Origin: Serripes groenlandicus
Taxonomy: Eukaryota > Mollusca > Bivalvia > Cardiida > Cardiidae
Assembly: GCA_031761405.1 (NCBI GenBank)
Contig: JASEVX010000011.1
Location: 25,469,238 to 25,533,237, forward strand
DNA: 64,000 bases
Reading direction: 5' to 3'
The notes below the pieces were generated by a model. That model did not search any database and was not told where the DNA came from. It saw only the letters and a program-made list of their open reading frames with translations. The position numbers and the translations under genes were made by a program. Positions 43,240 to 55,302 of this stretch are shown here, one piece after another. How positions within the stretch are numbered: the first letter of the stretch is position 1; each line of letters opens with the position of its first letter.

Positions 43240-43345
43240 GATAGGAAAGGAGAAATTGCCTGGTTTAGACATTTATAATTTCCCAAAATGTTTCCATAAG
43301 ACGTCTTCTACAAAAGCGTAGTCTTTATCATATAAAGGCTAAAGC
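43240..43345. mobile_element. M1 remnant
   Basis: GGAAAGGAGAAATTGCCTGG, CCCAAAATGTTTCCATAAGAC and TCTACAAAAGCG. Confidence 0.5.
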
Positions 43346-43357
43346 ACATGAACCACC

Positions 43358-43572
43358 CTTCCCCACATGTATACGCTTTCTGACGCCTCTGCAACCGACG
43401 ACTTTTAATAACAGTGTGACTATAAGAAACAATACAAAAAAACAAGCAGTTTCTCCTTTTTGTACAATGTTTTCAACTTTATTCAGTAATTTTTCTTTCA
43501 ACTTTTAGAGATATTCAAAAGTTTTGCCAATACATTTTCAAAGATATGGTGCTGCATGTAGGATAGGGTTAA
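43358..43572. mobile_element. M1 MITE
   Basis: CCCTTCCCCACATGTATACG, CTTTCTGACGCCTCTGCAAC, TTTTTGTACAATGTTTTCAAC, CAATACATTTTCAAAG and TAGGATAGGGTTAA. Confidence 0.72.
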
Positions 43573-44409
43573 GGGGTTAGCGTGTTTGATGGTGACTCCT
43601 TGTGTGTAATTCTTCATGAAAATGATACCACAATTAAAGCCGAGGAAATAATTTACATTCCGACAATCCCAGATTTGTTTTCACAGCGCCGTGTACACAA
43701 ATCTCCTTTTATATTCTTGGAGGACAATAAACGTGTAGTCTGTATCTTTTCCACTGGTCTTCTTGTAGTTTGACCCAATTCTGACCTTTGTCCAACGGCA
43801 TGATTAAATCAGATGTACAGTCAAACCTTCCGCAAGCAGCCATCCAAAGGAGAGTCAAAATGTGGCTGCTGAACACAGGTGGCTACTTATAACAAGTCAA
43901 ATAAAGCAGAAAGTGTTGTTTAGGGTAATATTAAATTGGCTATTTAATACAAGTTAGCTGATTAATATATTTGTCAATTAACACCAATTTGACTGTATCT
44001 TTGAATAATACCATATAGCACAGCAGTATTACTGACACAATATTGCAAGAAGCAATAAGATCACATCAAACAAATAAAACCTAATATGTTGACTGCCTTT
44101 ATTACGTATGTTAAAAAGTTACTTACATGTAGATGAACATGTGTTACTAGTAATGTAATTCAATGGTTTAATTGAATACATTTTATATTCATTATGATAT
44201 ATTGCGGAATGCATTTAAGTCGTATCACTGCACTTAATTCTTGACAATGATTGCATAATGATGTAGAGAGCTGTATACAGAATTAATTATAACGCATCAA
44301 TGTTGACTAATATAATACTGTGTGACTCTGCAACCAGATCACGAAACTATAAAACACTATCTGAGCTCAAAATTGAACTCAATACAGCAAACAAGATTAG
44401 TTTGTGGAA
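43573..44409. other. No feature seen
   Basis: The open frame at 43582-43773 has no recognisable domain. No other structure. Confidence 0.45.
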
Positions 44410-44858
44410 GGCAGTGGTGCAATGATAGAGCGTCGGCCTCTCGGTCCCGGGTTCGAATCCAACTGACCATTCAGTTGCTTGAGCACAAACTCTGAGTATA
44501 GGGTATACTTTTATAGATTCGAAGCCTGAACTTCCATTGTAACTATTTTTCCCGTAGATTGAGCACTTGACGGGGCCATATCCAACGAATCATTTAGGTA
44601 GACATATCCAATTTATGTCAGAGTGTGCTCAGCCGATTTCTTCGGATGATTGACAAAGGTCATTGTGACTAATGTCACTCGTCGTCACTAACGACCTTGA
44701 CATCTAACTCTAAGTAAAAAGGTAATCAAATACCTTGCAGGAATGTACTATTGAGTACTTGTGCTAGAAACCTGGTATACCTGGGTTCATGTAGGTTATA
44801 TGACAGTCGTGATATTAATGGAATACTGTTGGAAACGGTGTTTAATCTTAATCAATCA
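44410..44858 (+). mobile_element. SINE-D, long copy with shared tail
   Basis: Head GGCAGTGGTGCAATGATAGA, GCGTCGGCCTC, B box GGGTTCGAATCC; about 330 bp of body including GTGACTAATGTCACTCGTCG and TACCTGGGTTCATGTAGG; then GTCGTGATATTAATGGAATA and GGAAACGGTGTTTAATC plus AATCAATCA. It links the D head to the common 3' tail. Confidence 0.65.
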
Positions 44859-45463
44859 TGTTAAGTACGTATCAACAATGCAGCCACTGCAACCTCCAGG
44901 ATAGGGATAATAACATCTGATATTGTTACGTACCCCTGATTCAGATACATGTTACATTATATACTATAGTATACTAGGAGTATGAGTATAAAGATCATTT
45001 TTAGAAAATCCGAAACTGCATGCAGTTTCTAACAATTGTTCATCTTTGTGTCAGATATATCCACTCCTTTTTTTATAAGTTTAAATAACCATAGATATGG
45101 CCCTTATCCAACTGACGTACCACAACACTGATACCATCACCATTGATTTTTGACAAGTTTTTGCGTATTTAATGGAATGAACCTTCAAAGAAAAACGTAC
45201 ACTAGGTTATTTGAAAAAAGTATTTCCCTGATTTTATAGAAAACACTGATAAGGGCAGTGATATTTACGTAAAACAATATTGATTACGCAAACTAAAGGC
45301 GAAGAGGTTTTATGTTTACGTTAAGAGCTTTTAGCAAAATTGTAATTCAGCGTAAAATGTGCCGTTCAATAGACAACTGAATGTAAATTATCTGTAAACA
45401 GCGAGTTGATGAAGTTCAGATAAGTGTCAGGTTTCCTCGTGTCGGGCTAGACCATTTTAAATT

Positions 45464-45483
45464 AGTTCTCTCTCTCTCTCTCT
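45464..45483. repeat. (CT)n microsatellite
   Basis: About nine CT units, immediately left of an M3 MITE. Confidence 0.9.
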
Positions 45484-45487
45484 TATA

Positions 45488-45820
45488 GATGCTGAACTCC
45501 AGATGGAGATCAACATTTTTGAAATGTTGAAACTTGTGCAAATATTGCTAATAGTGACACAAGAAAGTAAGTTATAAGTAGTTCAAAATTATTTTGGCAG
45601 TAAATGTTGAAAAACTGTTAATTAAAAGTCATGGAAATGTACAGAATTTGGCTTACTGGGTATGTCTACCTAGTAAAAAAGAAGCATAAACGAGCAATTG
45701 TACAAGAAGTGAAATTATAACACTATTTTAATCCCAGAATTATTATTCTAATATATCAAGACAACCTATGAACAGTTTTAACATTTTCACTATTATATCT
45801 ATGTTCGGGGGTTCAGCAAC
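45488..45820 (+). mobile_element. M3 MITE
   Basis: GATGCTGAACTCCAGATGG, CAAATATTGCTAATAGTGACA, TTACTGGGTATGTCTACCTAG, and a diverged end GGGGGTTCAGCAAC. Confidence 0.82.
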
Positions 45821-46168
45821 TTTAATCGAAGGGAAAACGATACATTTGAACATTTTCCTAATTGGCACTGACTGAGTCTTACGTTTCAGATAACTTGCAT
45901 GAAATCAATAAAAGATAACACTTGATCGTAAATAAACCTTCATAACTTGTATGTCTTCTACGCATTTCATTTATGACGTTTTATCCTTGTGTGATTTATG
46001 ACGACAGCAGAGGAAGTTACCTGAATAGTATAACGTGAGCCATTCTGAACCAATTGATATCACATATGTGTGTTATAAATTGACGTCAAGTGACAACTTT
46101 CTTTCGCATCATTACCAACCCGTGTCTTGTTACTAGTTATCACCTGACACAAGTACATACCATCATAT

Positions 46169-46460
46169 GGATCTGTAAACTGGGCACTGAAGACCGCCTC
46201 GGCGGTGTGATGGTAAAGCGCGTCCGCCTCGGTGCGGGAGGTCGCGAGTTTTGATCCCCGGTCGGGTCATACCAAATACTTTAAAAATGGTAGTAATGGC
46301 TGCCGTCCTTGGCGCTCAGGGTTATGGGATGAGCATTACGACTCACTGCCTGGTGACAGGATACATGGATCAGTCAGTAGTACTGGTAACTTACCCAAGA
46401 CACGCCGCGATATAACTGAACAATTGTTGAAAGCGGCGTAAAACATCAACAAAAGAAATA
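46169..46460 (+). mobile_element. SINE-B, full length, with 24-bp target duplication
   Basis: Direct repeats at 46145-46168 and 46461-46484 begin TGACAC and end CATACCATCATAT, with one mismatch in 24. The head starts at GACCGCCTCGGCGG (46192), after 23 extra 5' bases. B box GTTTTGATCCCCGG, CGCCGCGATATAACTGAACA, AAAGCGGCGTAAAACATCAAC. The long duplication shows insertion by target-primed reverse transcription. Confidence 0.88.
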
Positions 46461-46866
46461 TGACACCAGTACATACCATCATATCGATAATTGACCATTG
46501 CAATGAAAAACAAAGTAGTTCAATGACCGATGCTAAAGGTGTCCAATGCTTAAGCATAATAAACACGTTGCTACATGTAGACTAAACTTAGATTTTGAGT
46601 GATCGCTTATATTTCCTTTGGACATATGTTTTCCTTGTAGACTCTTCTATTCAATTTTAGCTGCCATTAAACCGATGGAATGTGAAAATATGATGAGACC
46701 ACACGCTTAAACGTCACAATATTACAAAATAGATTACAAATAATTAGTATTATCTGCCAAAAAAACCGACGGAATTTGTAAATATGCTGAGACGACAGAC
46801 TTAACCGTCACAATATTATAAAAAAGATTACAAATTAGTAGTATTATATACATATATACATACATA

Positions 46867-47029
46867 CCGAGGGCTTGGCGTGAAACGGTTGTAACTCAAA
46901 ACCTATTTTGAAAACCCTTGTTTACCAAGAAAAATGATTTAACGCCTTTAAAGACTTTATGGCGAGGTAAATAACCTTGGTAAAAAAAATACCAATTTTA
47001 GTTACAACCGTTTCACGCCAAGCCCTCGA
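46867..47029. mobile_element. M5 MITE (about 160 bp)
   Basis: GAGGGCTTGGCGTGAAACGG at the left and its exact reverse complement at the right; the inner left end has lost the AAAATTGGTA part kept on the right. Confidence 0.85.
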
Positions 47030-47274
47030 TACAGTCATATTAAAGTAATGGTTCCGGGTATTACTACTCGTATTTGTAACGGCTGACAGGTAAACTATAA
47101 CAAGATGAATCGAAAGCTACAGCTATATTCTATCGCTGTAAACAAATATTAAAAAAAAATATGTTTTTGATGAAATGGAATCAACAACTGGTGTTTTCCC
47201 CAAAGCAAACACCGTGTAGACAAATGCATCGATAGGTTCAATAATATCCACGAGATTACGAACGAGATCAGGAT

Positions 47275-47488
47275 ACGAGCCGTCCCGCGAGCAAACCGAC
47301 ATTGTGAACTTTGCGTAAAGTATCGACCCTGATCAGCCTAAGCATGCCGTGCAGGCTAACACAGACAGACACTTTTCGCCTCCTGTGGATTTTCTGTTTC
47401 AGGAATCATTACTCTATACCTCTATCCACATGAGACGGAATGTGTCGGCCCGGATAAGCCTCCGCGTTTTCTCTTGGGACGGCTCATA
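47275..47488. mobile_element. M4 MITE, shorter copy
   Basis: ACGAGCCGTCCCGCGAGCAA, GCGTAAAGTATCGACCCTGA, CACTTTTCGCCTCCTGTGG and TTGGGACGGCTCATA. About 50 bp shorter than the 24.4 kb copy near the right end. Confidence 0.8.
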
Positions 47489-47860
47489 TTCTTTCTATCA
47501 TATATGTATATATATTTTAATTACGTTAGAGGATATTTTATGAGACTTAGTAAACCGTAGGACCGGTAGGGGAGAATTGTATTGTTATTTCACTTCGCAT
47601 TTGTAAAACTATCCACCGAAATACTTCCTACCGTATCTTGTATTAAACACGAAGAACTGTTTTCCGGTGTGAACACATCGCCAATGCTGAGAAAAAAGAG
47701 TGTTAAATTAAATTGTGGGTAATTATTCGCAGTCGATACAACGTTGTCATGTTCGTGGCCTAATTAACGGTCGACAACAGCCAATCTAATTAACTGCTCC
47801 CATTCTGCTGTAATCCACGAACAAATCCAAGTAATTGCATTCTAATCTTTCCCAATACCA

Positions 47861-48600
47861 GACTTTTGGCTTTTACGGTTTGTTTGTAATAATTGGTTAG
47901 GATGCACGAGGCGGGCTAGACTTGTAGCGGTCCCAGAGGTGCAGATAAGGAGGGGTGTGCAGCTCTTCTCCCTATAATATCTCTTTTATTATCCAACAAA
48001 ACCCTTTGTTGTAAGTACATAAAAGAATCGTCTCATTTGAGGACTTTTGGCTTTTACGGTTTGTTTATAACAATTGGTTAGGATGCAAGAGGCGAGCTAG
48101 ACTTGTAGCGGTCCCAGAGGTGCAGATAAGGAGGGGTGTGCAGCTCTTTTCTCTATAATATCTCTCTTATTATCCAACAAAACCCTTTGTTGTAAGTACT
48201 CAAAAGAATCATCTCATTTGAGGACTTTTGGCTTTTACGGTTTGTTTGTAATAATTGGTTAGAATGCACGAGGTGAGCTAAACTTGAAACGACCCCAGAG
48301 GTCCAGATATGGAGGAGTGTACAGCTACTTTCCCCACAACATCTCTCTTATTATCCAACAAAACCCTTTGTTGTAAGTACTCAACAGAATCATCTCATTT
48401 GAGGACTTTTGGCTTTTACGGTTTGTTTGTAATAATTGGTTAGAATGCAAGAGGCGAGCTAAACTTGAAACGACCCCAGAGGTCCAGATATGGAGGAGTG
48501 TACAGCTACTTTCCCCACAACATCTCTCTTATTATCCAACACAACCCTTTGTTGTAAGTACTCAAAAGAATCGTCTCATTGAGACGATTCTTTTGAGAAA
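47861..48600 (+). repeat. Tandem array, 181-bp unit, four copies, hairpin at the junction
   Basis: GACTTTTGGCTTTTACGGTTTG starts units at 47861, 48042, 48223 and 48404 (exact 181-bp steps). Each unit holds GCAGATAAGGAGGGGTGTGC-type and TATTATCCAACAAAACCC sequence and the left arm of the M6 palindrome. In the first three the arm stops at CTCATTTGAG, the palindrome centre, and the next unit starts. Only the fourth runs through a full palindrome (48545-48613). Confidence 0.92.
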
Positions 48601-48675
48601 CCAACAGCATAGGGTTAGCGGATAACATAAGGATTTTAGAACAAGAAAAACGCTCCTTATCTAGAGCTTTGCCGG
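48545..48675 (+). mobile_element. M6 hairpin and right flank, end of the array
   Basis: CCCTTTGTTGTAAGTACTC, ATCGTCTCATTGAGACGAT, GAAACCAACAGCATAGGG, then AAGGATTTTAGAACA and CTCCTTATCTAGAGC, matching the M6 right flank elsewhere. Confidence 0.8.
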
Positions 48676-49070
48676 GCCCCATTGTATTCGCTATGATGAT
48701 GTAGATTATAATTGTATCTTTATATATGTAAATCCGTTTTGCATTATATAGACCATCTTCTATAACACTAACTACTTCAGGCGTAGCCCGATTAAATGAA
48801 CAAAATGTTAACACGTATTACACCTACAGATATCAGACAATCAACATGTAGAGATCAATCTAGATATTCTTCCGAATATGAATCATTGGGATTTCTTTTC
48901 AATTCATTTTTTCCCCCAATTCTTTATCTAAAAATAAAGCCCCCCGGCATACACTTAGAATGACAATACTCAGGATGATCATAAATTGCAGTATAGTTTC
49001 GTTGAGATATATTTAAGATCTTTAAATTGTTAAATAGTGATTGGAATATAAGATAACAACATTATTGGAT

Positions 49071-49352
49071 TGATTGATTGATTGAGTTTAGCGCCGTTTT
49101 CAATGGTATTTCAATTATACTATCACGACCAGTTCACATCACGTGTGTTTCCTTTCCTTGCTTTCTCGCACCGCACCGCACCAGTACTCTAAGGTTAAAT
49201 CCGTCCAGACAACGGGAAACATTCCAATATAATCTATCAAACCCATTGGTGGAAGAGGAATGACGCAAGTCATAACCATTTAAAATGAATGGTCGAGCCG
49301 TGGTCTGAAGTCTTGATCCCTGAATTGATAATATTCGTTGCTACTGATTTAG
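49071..49352 (-). mobile_element. SINE-A, diverged
   Basis: GATTGATTGATTGAGTTTAG, CGCCGTTTTCAATGG, ACCCATTGGTGGAAGAGGAA, GGTCGAGCCGTGGTCTGAAG. The head is badly decayed. Confidence 0.6.
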
Positions 49353-50807
49353 TTATCTCGGCTAGACGGACCTGTTTGGAAGGAGAGATTTATGTAATCC
49401 AGTGGTGTTACTATAATTATACTTAACATTTAAAGACCTATTTGCAATAAAGAGATGACAATTGGTACACTTACCTTTTTACACCGTAAGCACGTTCACA
49501 AGTGGATACAGTGGGACAATCGAAAAGACGCCGAAGCGATTAGTCAAATGTTGACAAATAAGTTTTAATATTTCATTTAATATTTCAGCGAAAGTCTTGA
49601 CAGAACGCACGAAGTATAAAGCTTTCTTTAGCTCTTCCGGTAACATGACCAAACCATCTAAGGCGTTATGTTATTATTATGTATGTTCTTGTTGTATTCA
49701 TATTCCTAATGATATACCCCTAAGAAAGAGTGTCACTGAAGATGTAGCCAGTACACTACTGAACCGGTGATGTTAAAAGAGATGTCAATCAGGTTTAGCA
49801 TTTCAGTAAGTATGCAGTCACACCAGTACTGAAGACCACATTTGAAAAGCAAGTCCCTTTCTATAGCGACCATATATTTAAAAGACCATCTGTGATTAAA
49901 AAACAGATTGATGGCTACCCATGGGTGATCTTTACACACAGGTTCCACTGTATTCCACGTGGTACTCATACATATTTGTAGCGTTTTGTTCTAAATTTAG
50001 ATATTTTGAGGCAAGGACACACTACCATATGCAATTTTGTCATTTGTGATTGTTATTTGTGATTGTGGCTGTTTTGAATATTATAATGGTTACACAAAGA
50101 TCGGGAGCATATTTACATTGTCCTAACAAAGCGAGTGATCTGATTGGTTAATTCGTCTAGCACATCATCTCCCAAATGCCTGGTTTGACAAGACAATCTG
50201 TTCGCTATTCAACCAGTCTTCCGAATGGATGAGCATATGTCAACTTAGTCATTTATTTAACCAGCTTGTAAAACATGAATGATGGAATGTGTTCCAACCT
50301 TTTTTAAGAGTTTAAGTATTACTTAGCTCTTAATAGGGTTGGATGACTTGGAGCCTGAATAACCAGCCCCTTCCTGGTATATACCAGATTGATCAAGCTT
50401 TACAGTTAGCACATTGAGAATCACGTGTTACTGGATATTCTTATTTTTTTTATATTTTGTATATTTATAGCGTTACATATGTTAATTGAACTAATTGGAC
50501 TAATTTGTTAGGATGTTAGGGCGCCATGCCATTCCCGTAAATAAAGTTAATTAAATATCCGTAACATGATACTCGTATTTTACCGTATTCGACGGAGAAA
50601 TCGTTTACACATTAACCATTTTTACTATGTACGCCTATTTTGTACATTCCCTGTGGATGCTTATACGTCGTATAACTAAGACAGAAATAAACGCGCCATG
50701 CCCGAGGAAAACCACCCCTTGCGTTTTTCTGATATTGTAGAGATAACAATAATGTTAGTTTATCCGAATATTCGGATCAATTAGGAAAACATATACCAGA
50801 AGCTTAA
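49353..50807. other. No feature seen
   Basis: One of the longest repeat-poor stretches of the window. An open frame on the minus strand at 49969-49733 is not recognisable. 50981-51726 and 52246-52965 are similar. Confidence 0.5.
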
Positions 50808-50976
50808 CTATTCACAGCGCCGAATTCCCTGGAGTAGACTCATCAAATGTGGGTGACTCCATTTTTTATTTAATAAGAGTCTTGAAATATTTTGATAACT
50901 AAAATACAAACAATGCTGATTTCAGGTAAGACATCTCTGAATCTGAATCTCAATTGTGCCATTTGCGCTGAAAGGG
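50808..50976. mobile_element. M2 MITE, short and diverged
   Basis: TTAA at 50804-50807, TTCACAGCGCCGAATTCCC, TGCTGATTTCAGGTAAGACA and TTTGCGCTGAAAGGG followed by TTAC. Confidence 0.65.
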
Positions 50977-51726
50977 TTACACTGAATAATATAACAGATA
51001 TTTTATTTCAAATTTAAACATAAACAGCTCTTGATCGATATTTACAAATATACATACATAAATGGTTAACACAATTAACTATCACTTCTATCACTTCTAC
51101 ATGAACAGTGCTGTACCAGATAATTCGCAATTGCGCCCATTTATCGGGTTCTACACTGGACGTAAATGTCATACGATTGACTTTCTTTTCCATCATTTCA
51201 AACAATATAAACATTAAAAAGTATGAGTACTCCGCACTGTTCTTATTATGTATCGTGTAACGGAATTGTATAGACATACGTATTATAAACACTGGTTACC
51301 ATTGTTTGAACTTCATAGAACAATGAAGTTCTGGTCAAATGTGGTCAAATTATGATTCAAATGTCAAAAAGAAGTGTAAAAGGCGAATTTGAACACCTTA
51401 TTTCCGAAGTGGAAAATCGTCTATTGAAAAACCGTCAAATCTCCTCTGTCGGAGGGAACAGAATGAATTAACTAAACTACTGACAGATCGCAATATAATA
51501 TATTCATTTCATTCTCTCATTTTTGCATTTTACTTCCCTAACTTTGTACCAGACTGATTACTAAAATTGCAATACAGCCATAGAGTAATCGCGACCAGTA
51601 CATGTCAATTTTGACGAACAGTGTGTACATGTATTTGGATCAATTAACATGGATTCGCAGGGAGATGAACAAAACAGAACAGAAAAGAACAGGAACGTGA
51701 ACAAGTGTTTATTATAAGTTATAACC

Positions 51727-51800
51727 AAGATACGGCCATATTTGAACCCGCGATCCCCCGGACCCAAGGCGATCGCTCCACCACTACACCACCAAGGAAG
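51727..51800 (-). mobile_element. SINE-B head fragment
   Basis: GAACCCGCGATCCCCCGGAC, CAAGGCGATCGCTCCACCAC and TACACCACCAAGG. Confidence 0.5.
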
Positions 51801-51984
51801 TCTAGTTTGTTAGTGTACGAGTTCTTAACCATTGCCGTCATCCTACACGGCCAATATGCTCAGTTCATAAGGGGTTCTCATGCCGGTTAATACTCTCTCT
51901 ATCAATAAGTCTGATATTGACATCTCAAAATGGTACCTGATGGTTTCTAGGCACCGTGGGAACTCGGCAGAGTAACAAATGCTT

Positions 51985-52245
51985 GAATCATTGATTTTGG
52001 TTCAACTCCGTTTTCAACAATTGTTGAGGCCAGTTTACCTACTCATGTGTTTCCTAGCTTTCTCGCACTAGTACTCCACACAACAGACGTTCCAAGCACT
52101 TTGCCGCTGCTCCACATAGCCTGTTAACCCACTGGTCAAAAAACGAATGATTCATGTCAAAGTGACTTTTGGAAAGAATATTGGCCGAGCTGTGGTTCGA
52201 ACTTACAAACCCTCTTAGATTGAGGTAACACATGCGGTCGGTAGA
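51985..52245 (-). mobile_element. SINE-A, diverged
   Basis: ATTTTGGTTCAACTCCGTTT, GAGGCCAGTTTACCTACTC, TAGTACTCCACACAACAGAC, GCCGAGCTGTGGTTCGAAC. The distal head is lost. Confidence 0.6.
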
Positions 52246-52965
52246 AAAACTCGATATCCGTTTAAGGCTGCTTCACAAAGGAGATATAAACTCAGGTTGA
52301 TAAGTTCACGGTTTGTGGAAACCGTTTATTAAGAGGCCTCCACAGAGAAAATAAACGGTAAGAAAAACAATTCTTTTAGATGTTATGTGTCAAGTGATTG
52401 ACCGACCGTACACCATCAAAACAAAGATAACCGGTACTAAAAGTACACACGTACCAAAATAACCAATAAGTAAGGAAACAGTAACACTTAGCGAAATAAC
52501 AGGACTAGAGCTAGTAAGTTAGCAATAACTAAGATATTGATTCTGGGTCGGAAATGCATTTCGCGTAAAGCATCGTCTAATCAACAGCAGGATATCGTTA
52601 ATATTGACACCAGAGGACACATGGACACGAAGGAGACTACTAAAGACTTGGGGATGGACATTTCAAAGAGATCAAAATGAATTACTTCACATTGAATAAA
52701 AAAAATACAACGAAATCCGCTCATGACCAAAGAGTCGGAATATTTGTAATCAAACTTCCAACCTCTATGCGGAAAAAAGGCAATGAGCCAATTTAAGTCA
52801 GATCATAAATACAAACAAGTGGTTTTTCATAGATCCTGCCTCTTTTGTACTTGTGAAGGTTAAATTACGCCAAATACATGCGCGGCCAATCTGAATAGCC
52901 CAATAGTCCAATTAAATAAAACTATGTTTGCGTAGAAATGAGCGTATACCTTCCACTGAACGCAT

Positions 52966-53205
52966 TGCATATATGACAGTGATTTTAAATTCATCCTCAT
53001 TATGTATAGATTGCACTGGAAATTATTGATTTGATAATTGTTTGTATTTTGACCTTGTGTGAAAGTGAAAGTAGCGTATGCAAAAAAACAGTTTCGTCCC
53101 AGCCCGATTTCGTCGAAAATGACGGCAACCATTTTTCGCGGCTTAAATGCTTTCTTGCATAATACATATCCCCATTTGCTTTGGATTATTTTAAAGCTGA
53201 GATTT
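52966..53205 (-). repeat. Interspersed repeat R1, minus strand
   Basis: TTGCATATATGACAGTGA, TTGCACTGGAAATTATTGA, CAGTTTCGTCCCAGCCCGAT and ATGACGGCAACCATTTTTC mirror the R1 copies at 25 and 57.6 kb. It runs directly into a SINE-B fragment. Confidence 0.6.
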
Positions 53206-53369
53206 TGCCAACAGCCAGTCAGTCGTAATGCAACCCCGCAACCCTGAGCGGCAAGTAGGGCGGCCATTACTTACATTTTAAAAGTCTTTGGTATGACCCG
53301 GCCGGGGATCGAACCCGCGACCTCCCGCAACTGAGGCGGACGCTCTACTACAACACCACGGCCTGTCAC
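53206..53369 (-). mobile_element. SINE-B, tail replaced by R1
   Basis: CAACAGCCAGTCAGTCGTAA, AACCCCGCAACCCTGAGCG, CCGGCCGGGGATCGAACCCG and CTACTACAACACCACGGCC. The body breaks off exactly where R1 begins. Confidence 0.75.
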
Positions 53370-53524
53370 CTATGACAGACTATTCTATAAAATAAATCCC
53401 GAATAAATTGGTTGTGGAGGCGTAGATTCGTTCAGGTATTTACTGATCGTCGCCTTGTCGCTCAATCGTCAAGTTCCAAATGCGAGATTGTGTGTGCGGT
53501 GACTTTACCCTTACATGTACCTAC

Positions 53525-53717
53525 ATGCTTCATATAAATCTGCAGCAGACAACTTTGAAATGTTATTGGAAAACATAGGGAAATTCGAATTACTCGAAAA
53601 ACAGAATGGCAAATAGGAGATTTGGCTAAATTTGGGCGATTCCTACTTTTGCAACACTGTTCCAATGTCGTCTTGTCCAGATGCGTCAAACTGCATATGT
53701 ATGTTGTAAAGGGTTGA
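53525..53717. mobile_element. M1 MITE, diverged
   Basis: AAATCTGCAGCAGACAACTT, GGCAAATAGGAGATTTGGC, AATGTCGTCTTGTCCAGATG and ATGTTGTAAAGGGTTGAA. Confidence 0.68.
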
Positions 53718-53930
53718 ATGGGCAATAAAGTATAACAAGTGTGAGCCATATTTTGCCATTTCGTAACCATTTTAAATGTTCAAAGGTGTGCCTTGTGTTG
53801 CTTTGCACCCTATAAAACGCTCGTTTATCCGGCAATAAAAATAAATTTGAATTAGAATTTCAGGCGCGGGTCTATTAATCACCACTGGGATGGTCTCAAG
53901 TTGACAGCCACTATCTCCTTCAGATATTAT

Positions 53931-54140
53931 AACCCTTCCGTCAGCTTAACTGACGCCTCAACAAAAGACGGGTTTTGAAAACAACGTGGCAAAAGGAGAA
54001 ATTGCTCATAATGAGCAATTTATCCTATTGCCACAATGTTTTCAACTATATTTAAAAAGAATACTTTCATTTATAAGGATGTCCATACTATTGCCTATAA
54101 TGATTGCATGGTCTCCTGCTGCAGATATGTTTTCCGCATC
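53931..54140. mobile_element. M1 MITE
   Basis: ACCCTTCCGTCAGCTTAACTG, GACGCCTCAACAAAAGACGG, GGAGAAATTGCTCATAATGAGCAATTTATCC-type hairpin (read as two arms round ATAA), GCCACAATGTTTTCAACTA and GTCTCCTGCTGCAGATATG. Confidence 0.78.
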
Positions 54141-54689
54141 TCAAGAAAAACTTGGAACGGTTGTAACAATTGAAACGTTAATGTTCCAGAGACCAACTAT
54201 GTCCTGTATACTTTTGATGTACTACTCATTTTCATTTAAAAACACGATGATTAATAGCTCGCCTATGTATGATTGCAAAAATGTAATTTCTTCGAAACCA
54301 TTGTTTGTTATAGAAAGAAGTGTTTTAATTGAAGAACAGTCCAGACAAAGGAGCGATACTATTGTTGATAACAAGATGCTCAACCAACCCTCGATATTTC
54401 AATTACTTTGACTTGTCTTTAGCTCTTAGAATTGAATTTTAAGATCCAGAATTCCACGGAACTTGTTGAATACTTGTTGAATTTCTCCTATATTTTGAGA
54501 CCGGGATTAAAACGCTTAGGGCTATTTTCTATTACACTTCTGTGACTTCAAACTAATTCTAAAATCAATGGAGAGCTAAACAGATCAGAGTTTGAACTTC
54601 ACTGAACTTCTTTTATATAAGCCACGTTAGACGAACATTTAAATAATGAGTTTTGCCGTGTCTCCTTTGTAACAGCACAGTGAATTAAT

Positions 54690-54915
54690 TTCGCCTTGTA
54701 GGTCAAATGCTAATCACCACAATGCATTAAATATATGACATTGAGTTCAAATGTGTATGGGATGCACTGGAAGTGATTGATTTTATCATTTTTAGTATTT
54801 TGACCTTGTTCGAAAATGAAAGTAGAGCATGTGAAACACCGGTTTTATCCGGACCCGATTGGTCTGCATTAACCCCCCACACCCACTTTCTTTGGATTGT
54901 TTTAAAGCTTAGAGG
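54690..54915 (-). repeat. Interspersed repeat R1, minus strand, diverged
   Basis: ATGCATTAAATATATGACATTG, GGATGCACTGGAAGTGATTG, TTGACCTTGTTCGAAAATGA, CCGGTTTTATCCGGACCCGAT and TTTCTTTGGATTGTTTTAAAG. Confidence 0.55.
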
Positions 54916-55079
54916 TAACTCTTTTCAATGATATAGGTTGTATTAACGTTAGAAAGTGTGACAAGAGGGCTGTAACTTGGTGTATTGAAACCTATAAAAG
55001 TTAGGCTACCCTTTAAGTACATGTATTTCAACAAAGGTTTACTCTAGGGTTATAGTCAACACGGCCGGATATGTAAATC

Positions 55080-55302
55080 TCTTTAATTTTACAGATCAAC
55101 AAACATCTAAATATTGATCGTGTAAGCTTCATTTTTACTGGGTAATCATTAAGCCAAATTTTGTACATTTTCATGACTTTTCAACGCTTGCTCCCAAAAT
55201 AGTTTTGAACTATTTATTACTTACTTTGTTGTCACTATTAGCAATATTTGCTGAAGTTTCAACATTTCAAAATTTTGATCTCCATCTGGAGTTCAATTTC
55301 TT
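55080..55302 (-). mobile_element. M3 MITE, one end lost
   Basis: Reverse orientation: CATCTAAATATTGATCGTG, GTTTTGAACTATTTATTAC, TTGTTGTCACTATTAGCAAT and GATCTCCATCTGGAGTTCAA. The left end cannot be found. Confidence 0.75.

Noticed and set aside
46232..46441. 69-residue open frame
   Set aside because: It lies wholly within a SINE-B.
53986..54411. 141-residue open frame
   Set aside because: The first third is M1 MITE sequence and the rest has no recognisable domain.
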